Origin: Paracyclopina nana
Lineage: Eukaryota; Arthropoda; Copepoda; Cyclopoida; Cyclopettidae
Direction of reading: 5' to 3'
DNA: 64,000 bases
NCBI GenBank assembly: GCA_019096065.1
Contig: JAGUCH010000002.1
Coordinates: forward strand, 5,468,501 to 5,532,500
Position 1 is the stretch's first letter. Every line of letters begins with the position of its first letter. Position numbers and translations under genes: made by a program. Under the pieces are notes generated by a model that was not told the origin of the DNA, searched no databases, and worked only from the letters and a program-made list of their open reading frames with translations. Below, one piece after another: positions 24,501 to 30,029 of the stretch.

Positions 24501-27500
24501 TTCCTGCTGGTGGAAAACAAGAAGGTCCAAGTCACGCTCAATACCCCCGTGTCCTTGTCGTACTTCTCCAAGGGTGGGCTCGACAAGGATCACAAGTGCA
24601 CGACAACCACTTTCATCAGTGGTGGCGTGACGTTTTACAAATCGTATGAAACCACCACGATCCACGCGTTGGTGGAACCGATCTACGGGAAGCTAAACAC
24701 GGCCAATGGGCGGGTGGTCTTCTCCAACCACCTTACAGCCAACTTCCAGGACTTGATTGTGCAGGACGACGCCGAGGGCACCATCGTGTGGCCTAAGCGC
24801 AAGACCCCCCGCTGCGAAGATGAACTGAGCGAAGTATACAAAGGGCCGGCCATTCTATACCCTCACCGCAACTCGTCCAGCTTCAGCGGCAACGCGGGTC
24901 ACCTAGGGGACCTGCTCCTCCTCGCCCACGAAGAAGAATCGCGGTTCGCGGGATTCGTCCTCAAGGGCGTGCAGTCCATGTGCCAGCGGCGGCTGTTCAC
25001 CACTCAGCTCCGCGACTTCGCTGTCTTGATCGTGGGACCCGGGGATGGACCCTCCAGGCCAAGTACCTTCACCCGGAGGACATGGACGGTGCGAATATAC
25101 AGACCCAGCTGGCATTCGTACACTCGCAGCATGCGCTGCATATCCAGGACAGATTCAAGTTCCTCCAGGAACTTATCTGCAAGAACGAACGATCGATCCT
25201 GCACTCCAAGCTTCAGAGTATGGCCTCCGGCTCCTCATCGTACGCCACCCTTGATAGCCACGGACCAGGTCATCTAGTCACCCGTGCCGGGGCTGTAGCC
25301 TATGTTACCTCCTGCTACCCGGTGCAAGCCGTCACCAGGTCTATTGCGAACTGCACACAGGAGATTCCCGTGCTGGTGAACAACGAGACACGATTCGCGG
25401 ACCCTCTCTCCTTTGTGCTGACTGACCGGCCCAGCGTGGTCCCATGCGATTCCATCACCCCGATTAAATGGAAGATCCACAATCAGTGGATGTGTGCCAC
25501 CCCCAGATCCACGCCTGTATTGCCCCTACGCAACTCAACCCCATGTCGGACGCGGCCCCGGAGCGGACATTACGACATCAGTCGAGGACTAGGGGTGGAG
25601 TGTTCTCGGCGGAACAACGGGCCAACCACATCCTCTACCTCCACTTGTTTAGCAGTCGGGAGGCCGTGGTGAACACTATCACCAGTAACGTGCTCCACAA
25701 CTCGCTTATCACGGGCAGCAGGTCGACTACGCTGTGGACGCAGGAGGACATAGATCAAATGGTGGACCATGTCGGCAGCGCAATCATCCCTTTCTTCAGC
25801 TCAGTAGGAAGTATTATTCCTACTTCACAGGGACTCTCATCACCATCGGTCTGATCAAGTTGATCCTCGGAGCCGTCATCCGGATGATCATCCTGTACCG
25901 ACGGCGCGGACTGGGTTGGTGGATGTTCTTGGCTCTGTGGCACACGGCCTTCCTTATGGTCGAAATGCCGTGGCGGATGCTTACCAACCTTGGGCACGAC
26001 CAGATCCTGTTCCCTGGCGGGGACGACGATGACGAAGATCAACCCCCAACACGCGGCAGGCGCCGACCTCGAAACCGGGAAGGAACCGAGGCGTACCCCC
26101 TGGCCGCACTCAGCGACGGAGATGAAGAGGATGACGACGAGGCACCCCCTAAGTACGGGGTCGCAGAACCGGGAGAAACCGATGGGCCCCGCCGGTCTGG
26201 ATTCCGCCAACGCATGAAGGAGGCTCTATTTAAAGAACAAGACGGCCTCTACCGGAACCTGCAGGCACAAGTCGACGCGTTGGCAAGGCAGAACGAGACC
26301 ATGCACAACTACATTATGGCTGTGCTCCCCTCGGCTCCGGCGCCCAATACTGTGGCCTCCGCGACCTCGACGCCCCTGAAGTCACCGATGGAAGGAGGAG
26401 CGACCACCGGTCCACCTATCTCCCCGGTACCTCCGGCCACGGGATCCCCCCGACATAGGGTGCCAGCATTGCGCCGTGAGGACACGGCCACGCTTCAATA
26501 GGGGGAAATTGTAGCAGGATCCCGAGCCTGCGTACCTGCGCTCTCGCCTCCTCTCGTGCGGTAGCACTACAATTGTACAGTAGTAAATAAACGACTATGC
26601 GCGAGCAAACAGCTCGACGACATATCCTTCCAACTAAGATGGAGTCTTGTAAGCTATAAGTTAGTAAGGTGTAACGCGTAGGTCTTAGAGTGTTCGAACC
26701 CCTACATTTGTCATCAATATTTTTGCCGATTTCTCTCCAAAAATCTGATCGCCATCTTTACCTATTTGTTCCGCACATTTCTTGCGCTTACCAATTGTAT
26801 AAAAAATTATTACAACCTGTGGACTGCCAATCCGAAAACAGTTAGAAAAACCACTTTCAGTTTAAAACAGCTCGCAATAACTTTAAGATAAAATATTAAG
26901 TCTTAAGTGACAAAAAATGATTATTTAAATGATTTCAGAATCTGCTCTATGAGAGCTTTCCAATGTTGCAATTATAATACTGATGTAGTCCTCATAATTT
27001 AAGGTTGATCCCTAGAACCTCTTGCAGCTCTGCGAGCAATGAAAAAGCATGAATTGTTGAGCCAAAAACTGTAAGGTACAATATCGATGACAAAGATGGT
27101 TCTAAGTTATCTCAAGATGAACTATATATGAGTTATCTATCGTATCTAATCTTTTACAGACCGACACTAATCATGTTTCGGGAGAAAAAAAACGTGCTTT
27201 TGCGATTGGAGGTAAGAAAAGCGTTATTTGTTTATTGCTAAATTGTTTCTGCTGCTCTCCTCGCTGTACTCAACGCTCCCATAGGATAGACTTGACAGAT
27301 GACCAAACACATGAAACGATATGCTGCACATTCTGAAATATTATGTCACAAGGCAGTTCATTTGAGGTGAATTTTGAAAGACAGACTTGTCCTTCATCAT
27401 TGCATTAAAAAGCCATTAGCTAAGGCCCACTGAGTTTTTCGATTGTAAACTCGCTAAAAATGGCAGTTATGCCCTGTTCATCTTGAACGACTATTTCTGT

Positions 27501-28275
27501 CATAACCTAAGCAATCATAATTGTCGCGACAAAAATTGTTCTAGTCAGAGTAAGACGAGTCGTTCGCGTACGAAATGAGTAAGCGCGTACGTTAGTCAAG
27601 TTAAGCGCATGCTTGTTGGGGCTCAAGTAAGTTGCGAAAAAATAGAGTAGATGAACAGGGCATTAAGGATTTTAGAACTCGATAGGCCATGATTTTAAAA
27701 ATCCTTCGCAATGAAACCTTGGGAACTAAGCTTTCAGAATAAATACTATATGGGTTTTGGAGCAGTTGGCTAAGTCTTGGTAATGTAATTTCTCAAGTTA
27801 ATGTGTTAAAAAATAGTCTTTATAAGATTAATTTGAGGATGAAAACTTGATAAAATAAAGCATCAAATGTTGATAAAAGGTTTCGTAGCGTACTTAGTTA
27901 AAAGCAAAAACTCTGATATTACTTTTATAAAAAAGTGATCGAGTAGGTTATTTAAAAAAGTGCAACCTTTTTTTAAAAGAAATGTGTGTTCGTTGCGTCT
28001 GGGTGCGGGGCCCACTTTGTGTGCATCCAAAACCGCATTCTGCCTCCAAGTTGTGCGGTGTGGCTTAGCTACGTATATCTTACTTGATCGAAGAGAATGA
28101 AAGTGTTGATGGGTCTGCTCTTGGGGGCATAAAAAGCCACATAACGAATGAATGTTGACTTGATGGCTACTGTGATGGCGCCTGCTATCACGAGAAATAT
28201 GGCCAATGACAATCCGTATTCTGATTTGATAACTTTTACATCTTCTTCGGAGAAATCCGATGAGTTAAAATTCAT
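15502..28275 (-). CDS. Seven-transmembrane receptor (GPCR-like), two exons split by an LTR element in the intron
   Basis: Exon 1 is 28084-28275 (donor GTAAGATA) and exon 2 is 15502-16287 (acceptor CTCTCCTAG). Both end in phase 0 and join to a 325-aa protein. Exon 1 gives an N-glycosylatable head (MNFNSSDFSEED) and TM1 (LAIFLVIAGAITVAIKSTFI). Exon 2 supplies six further hydrophobic segments: TM2 after LFDQ, TM3 with ACWIYWFAMVNHN, TM4, TM5, TM6 and TM7, then a short basic tail. The layout suggests a GPCR, but no DRY or NPxxY is evident, so the subfamily is unknown. The 11.8-kb intron holds the gypsy-type element (antisense to this gene) and a small MITE. Without the 10.2-kb insertion the intron would be about 1.6 kb. 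Confidence 0.65.
16535..16538 (+). repeat. Target-site duplication of the gypsy-type element, left copy
   Basis: TTTG directly before the left LTR. The same TTTG follows the right LTR at 26707-26710. Four bases is usual for insect errantivirus-type gypsy integrases. Confidence 0.85.
16539..16735 (+). repeat. 5' LTR of the gypsy-type element
   Basis: Starts TGTAGCAGGATC and ends CGAACCCCTACA (TG...CA). It matches 26510-26706 base for base by eye. It contains an AATAAA (in gtaaataaacg) as a likely poly(A) signal and no TATA box. Its last 60 bases resemble a tRNA (see findings). Confidence 0.95.
16740..16757 (+). promoter_or_regulatory. Primer binding site of the gypsy-type element
   Basis: TGGCGCGGTGCTGAGG begins four bases after the LTR. 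TGG at the start fits pairing with the CCA end of a tRNA; which tRNA is not determined. Confidence 0.6.
17758..17765 (+). promoter_or_regulatory. TATA box inside the gypsy-type leader
   Basis: TATAAAAG about 170 bp before the gag ATG, with an initiator-like ACAGTTC about 30 bp downstream. It could start a short gag mRNA independent of the LTR. Functional use is inference. Confidence 0.4.
17930..19300 (+). CDS. gag: Gag polyprotein of the gypsy-type element
   Basis: 456 aa from the ATG at 17930, which sits in a good initiation context (TCATC before ATG); the frame is open further upstream but in the leader. The first 130 residues are Pro/Gly/Ala-rich. A coiled coil follows (RKQEAELRLLEINTRRLEAE), then a capsid-like helical region (WLTFRLHVEATFL; FVTATSSQVARIALETAH). 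There is one nucleocapsid zinc knuckle of the CX2CX4HX4C type (CFYCERKGHRKSEC, near residue 345) and a basic RG-rich tail. Gag forms the particle core and packages the RNA. Its 3' end overlaps the open pol frame by about 34 nt, where the frameshift signal sits. Confidence 0.9.
   Translation: MPVERSPPHTSANEELGASPDSHELGPHPTGLQQRFEADLSTLGAHGAAAGSRPGLDPLGFPRNQGSAVEAATGARPRPGSGARADPPNQPAETNPAGANPDTEGLSQSMLLQFLKSMEAQRQADAQARKQEAELRLLEINTRRLEAENAAARSGRKRKLEKFEDTEADKWLTFRLHVEATFLGSKDTEATKKLEVKHAMVGAALRTINEVDLFLTDESFTLKHLLDAYERFFVTATSSQVARIALETAHQRSDEGIPQWHARLRSIFVRAKPELAKEVETYPDLIRMFVTKLHRKDVVMGIAGHKFTTMADALEAASQAECWLSLGQGKGRVAAMIPGAGDDSTIVCFYCERKGHRKSECRTLDSDKRNGRYDSKIDKWAHAASLNKDQAGRGQSSRGRGRRRASDQKRTSDRQGSSGKTNKKSRVNEIYEATPKEEPESEVSDDAAPGNDSTRL
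19276..19317 (+). promoter_or_regulatory. -1 programmed ribosomal frameshift signal at gag-pol
   Basis: The heptamer GGGAAAC at 19276-19282 is in the exact phase required (G GGA AAC in the gag frame). It is followed by a 5-nt spacer and a perfect 7-bp stem, GACCCGG (19288-19294) with CCGGGTC (19311-19317). The gag stop lies in the 16-nt loop. Pol is in the -1 frame and open from 19267. Confidence 0.8.
19283..22335 (+). CDS. pol: Pol of the gypsy-type element: protease, RT, RNase H, N-terminal integrase
   Basis: Read in the -1 frame relative to gag, with a first internal ATG at 19375. Protease: ALVDSGNSW, catalytic DSG, near residue 18 from that ATG. Reverse transcriptase: WCVDYRELNKATVVDSHP, KMPFGLTNAPKTYSR, and the YLDD active site in LPYLDDCLVHS near 20,820. 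RNase H: ILDTDFSQENRAVGGV and LRTDHRALLW. Integrase begins with the HHCC zinc site (HDTMGHQGRDSVVHRAAQHF with CLLCQRSKPG) and the first catalytic Asp in LSLDYVGPF. The frame then breaks between about 22,306 and 22,335, near a T5 run. The change corresponds to one extra base or two missing, and the rest of integrase continues in another frame. Integrity of this copy is therefore doubtful unless the break is a sequencing error. Confidence 0.9.
22310..23725 (+). CDS. pol: Pol of the gypsy-type element, C-terminal integrase after the frame break
   Basis: Continuation of integrase in the next frame. It contains the second catalytic Asp (LHTDQGTHF) and the Glu region (NPVERAHRDLNELIRKM), so the DDE triad is complete across the break. 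A GPY-like chromodomain-free C-terminal region follows (FWTGPWTIEKRVNELTYEI). The last 250 or so residues are an acidic, Pro/Ser/Thr-rich extension (DLSMLGDESAEF; PSPTTGDDEPRRTSTVVKRK) unusual in length for a gypsy integrase and probably disordered. It ends at 23725, upstream of an env leader. Confidence 0.85.
   Translation, partial: FWTTEIIPRFGLPERLHTDQGTHFTAHLMREVCAALGIQATTTPSYNPRSNPVERAHRDLNELIRKMVKGRYADWAEVVPFALFVLRTTKNRSTGMAPYEMVFGRQPSTNLDLIFGDPQPAVAKATQAGRFAKQLKERIQLAHEWARKNISNSIERQRRAYHMDKRAFVVGQKVWLFTPKVIPRISKKLQTFWTGPWTIEKRVNELTYEIAPDPSWARARNQVVSVDRLKLYIPPDQDQGNVSTAPPAEDLDLSMLGDESAEFLADPPHEIAAEPANNLAVPYEYAVAPTDREYGFPEARDDPIPAFNDDPTIPEYDCTRYQSDPDERPSTPDNESPQNTPQLPSPTTGDDEPRRTSTVVKRKRRSNAEMLQADTERFLGGPEAVTKRSRSKTRSGDRRSTTDEDTLPLQHLQDNPPTVHQATRYLLPPLEPRPLPLRPSIPSPIKEASHSTSSSAPSAATAETCDDVFQD
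23874..23881 (+). promoter_or_regulatory. TATA-like box upstream of env
   Basis: CTATATAA in tgctatataaacc, about 165 bp before the env ATG. It could be an env promoter; equally it may be chance in an A/T-rich stretch. Confidence 0.3.
23935..23952 (+). promoter_or_regulatory. Likely splice acceptor for subgenomic env mRNA
   Basis: A pyrimidine tract ending in CTTCTCTCTTGCAG, about 92 nt before the env ATG. Retroviral and errantiviral env genes are expressed from spliced RNA, and this is the best acceptor in the region. Confidence 0.5.
24045..26501 (+). pseudogene. env: Envelope-like glycoprotein gene with three frame breaks
   Basis: ATG at 24045 in a strong context (CCACCATGC). It opens with a hydrophobic signal (LMLLVFFGYSYWILL) and a Cys-rich ectodomain with N-glycosylation sites (for example NITI, NSSS). 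A membrane anchor near 25,830-25,900 is followed by a long, acidic, Pro-rich cytoplasmic tail of about 200 residues with a short coiled coil. The frame changes near 25,041 (a G4 run), 25,500 (a C5 run) and 25,810, each equal to one missing base. Env would mediate cell entry; this copy as sequenced cannot make it. Spacing such as TIQVLQTASTLSVKAYRC and REVTRCGYDS recalls the chuvirus-type glycoproteins that arthropod LTR elements have captured. That relationship is inference from memory of the pattern. Confidence 0.7.
26500..26509 (+). promoter_or_regulatory. Polypurine tract of the gypsy-type element
   Basis: AGGGGGAAAT immediately before the right LTR, overlapping the env stop. It primes plus-strand synthesis in LTR elements. 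Confidence 0.75.
26510..26706 (+). repeat. 3' LTR of the gypsy-type element
   Basis: 197 bp, identical by eye to the 5' LTR. It is followed by the TTTG target duplication at 26707-26710. Confidence 0.95.
27470..27662. mobile_element. 193-bp MITE, PIF/Harbinger-like
   Basis: Terminal inverted repeats TGCCCTGTTCATCT and AGATGAACAGGGCA, flanked on both sides by TTA (27467-27469 and 27663-27665). A 3-bp TTA/TWA duplication is the hallmark of PIF/Harbinger elements. No coding capacity. It lies in the intron of the receptor gene. Confidence 0.7.
27681..27815 (+). repeat. Dispersed repeat, copy 1
   Basis: About 135 bp from gataggccatgattttaaaa to ttctcaagttaatgtg, clearly related to 44746-44874. 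Both copies share aagctttcag and tctcaagt.aatgtg in the same order and spacing. Family unknown, no coding frame. Confidence 0.6.
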
Positions 28276-28791
28276 CGCTATCGATAAGTAGTATCGCTCC
28301 TGTGAGGCTTCTAGGGGGAATAATTTCAGAAAAATATTTTTAAGAGAGCAAGCTTCGAGCACGATGAGCAGCGCATGTCAAGTTGTAGAGCACTAATTTT
28401 CTACCCACACTTGCTACCACTCGATCGTAAAATAGCCACGAACAGATCTTTAAGTGGTTAAATTGAAATGCAAGATTTAGCTTAAAAACACCCGGCCTCT
28501 ACGTAGCAACGTTGCTTTAGGTATTTATTAGTCTATATCAATTAGTGTGATGAGCAGGGTAGGCTCCTGCATGGAACAAAAACATGAAAGCTTGCCATCT
28601 GGTTTCCTCCAATTGCAATTTGTCATCTTTAAGAACAATTTGGGTTAAATAGACAGTCTCACGATCAATTACACACGTTGATACATCACATTTACTCAAC
28701 GAGGAGTTTTCTTTCACCGTTCCGAATTTTTTTAATTGTTTTTTATATCTTTTATTTTCACAAATTGTGCAATCCATTGAAAGCTGAAATT
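28276..28791. other. Spacer between the receptor gene and the Gly-rich gene
   Basis: About 515 bp upstream of exon 1 of the receptor gene. It should hold its promoter and the 3' UTR of the Gly-rich gene, with AATAAA on the minus strand just after that stop. The 79-codon open frame on the minus strand here is A-rich and not credible. Confidence 0.5.
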
Positions 28792-29357
28792 TTAACCCCA
28801 GTAACTGCCGCTGTGTCCACCGTATCCGCCATAGCCTCCGTATCCACCACCATATCCTCCATAGCCGCCACCGTATCCGCCATAGCCGCTTCCATAGCCA
28901 CTGCCATAACCGCTGCCATAGCCGCCACCATAGCTTCCATATCCATAGCCGCTTCCATATCCCCTAAGAAATAAATAGAGCAGATGAAATGCTAGAACTG
29001 TAATGGAGTGCTTAAATAAAAGAAATCTCACCTATGAGGATCGGCCTCAGCAGATCGTTTTACGAGGGCCTGCTCAGATTCTTGGACATCGTCCTCAATG
29101 CTGCGACCATATCGGCCTCCGTGTCCATGGCCTCCATAGCCTCCTCCGTAGCCACCTCGACCACCGTAACCTCCACCACCGCGTCCACGGCCTCCATAAC
29201 CACCACCATGGCCTCCTCGACGGCCTCCTCCAAAGAGGAATGGAACAGCAGAGACACAGGCAAACATCAGGCAAAATGCAATCTATTTTTTGACAGATTG
29301 TAAAATGTATAAAAAAAATCAAGAATTTATTTCAAAATGGCTCACCAGAACTTTCAT
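28792..29357 (-). CDS. Secreted Gly/Tyr-rich cuticular or antimicrobial peptide precursor
   Basis: Three exons: 29346-29357, 29032-29282 and 28792-28963, in phase, 144 aa. Exon 1 encodes only MKVL; exon 2 continues the signal peptide (IAFCLMFACVSAVPFL). Next come a GGRRGGHGGGYGG-type block and an acidic spacer beginning RSIEDDVQESEQALVKRS, in which RS and KR are possible processing sites. Exon 3 is a nearly pure GYGSGYGGYGG repeat ending in GSYWG. Gly/Tyr repeats occur in arthropod cuticle proteins and in Gly-rich antimicrobial peptides. The acidic spacer with KR favours a processed precursor but does not decide it. The four-codon first exon is the classic arthropod secreted-gene pattern. A TATA box lies upstream. 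Confidence 0.8.
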
Positions 29358-29430
29358 GTTGAAACTTTCTTGATTGTTGCTTCTCAAGGATTGCTTGCAG
29401 GAGTGTTTGTATCAGAGCAACATTTTTACA

Positions 29431-29441
29431 CCTTTTATAGG
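29431..29441 (-). promoter_or_regulatory. TATA box of the Gly-rich gene
   Basis: CCTATAAAAGG on the minus strand, about 75 bp upstream of the ATG at 29357, leaving room for a start site and a short leader. Confidence 0.7.
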
Positions 29442-29722
29442 AATGCGTCGTATGTACTGACTATGCTGAGCGGTTTTAGCCGGTCTTTCGAGGGTGCAAT
29501 ATATGGCGACGATTGGGCCTGCTTATTCCAAATGCTTCGCGAAGGTATCATGTTTATGAAATGGTAAGGTATTACGCGCATGTAGTCGGTGAAGTGTACT
29601 TTTCAAATTTTTGAGAAATGCATGAACAGGGTTGTTGACTCTTCAATTTTTTGGCATGACGTGATATTCTAAAGCATTTTAAAAGAGCGAGGCTATTAAA
29701 ATAGAAGACTCATAATACCACA

Positions 29723-29727
29723 ATCAT
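29723..29727 (+). repeat. Target-site duplication of the BEL/Pao element, left copy
   Basis: ATCAT before the left LTR; the same ATCAT follows the right LTR at 40908-40912. Five bases is usual for BEL/Pao. Confidence 0.9.
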
Positions 29728-29958
29728 TGTCGACGCTGCTGTTCAAATTGCCGCGCCGTTTTCTATGCTGAGAATTTAGCTATTTTCTGTATTACTAAGA
29801 ATTCTTCCTCAGTTAGAACCGAACCGCTGAATAAAGCATTTGATTTGTATTCTGGATTTCAATGTCTTATATTTCAAGATCATCCTTGGAAACTTTATTT
29901 TATTCATCTTTGACTCTTTATTATCAAGCTTGGGCTGAAGATCGAGCCACCGTAGACA
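29728..29958 (+). repeat. 5' LTR of the BEL/Pao element
   Basis: Starts TGTCGACGCTGCTG and ends GAGCCACCGTAGACA. It contains AATAAA (in gctgaataaagc) and T-rich stretches. Confidence 0.95.
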
Positions 29959-29960
29959 TT

Positions 29961-29977
29961 TGGTGCCAAGCGACCCG
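29961..29977 (+). promoter_or_regulatory. Primer binding site of the BEL/Pao element
   Basis: TGGTGCCAAGCGACCCG begins two bases after the LTR. The TGG fits a tRNA CCA end; tRNA identity not determined. Confidence 0.65.
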
Positions 29978-30029
29978 GGATCAAAGGCGGCATAAAAGCT
30001 GCCCTCGAGTCCGGAATATATAATTCCTT

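Larger units (their letters stand above)
16539..26706 (+). mobile_element. Complete Ty3/gypsy-type endogenous retrovirus with gag, pol and env
   Basis: 10,168 bp bounded by two LTRs that appear identical over 197 bp and a TTTG target duplication, so integration is recent. Order: LTR, primer site, 1.2-kb leader, gag, pol (protease, RT, RNase H, integrase), an env-like gene, a polypurine tract, LTR. Gag and pol are joined by a -1 frameshift signal. There is one frame break in integrase and three in env. The element is G+C-rich, unlike the A/T-rich host DNA and the BEL/Pao element nearby. It lies antisense in the intron of the receptor gene. Confidence 0.95.

Noticed and set aside
17953..26567. 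Long minus-strand open frames opposite gag, pol and env
   Set aside because: They mirror the G+C-rich codon pattern of the plus-strand genes and contain no domains.
28538..28777. 79-codon minus-strand open frame starting MDCTICENK
   Set aside because: It starts 15 bp after the Gly-rich gene's stop, spans AATAAA-like A-rich sequence and has no domain; most likely 3' UTR.
29028..29303. Plus-strand Ala/Ser/Thr-rich frames opposite the Gly-rich gene
   Set aside because: They are the complement of Gly/Tyr codon repeats; the minus strand has the signal peptide, splice sites and TATA box.
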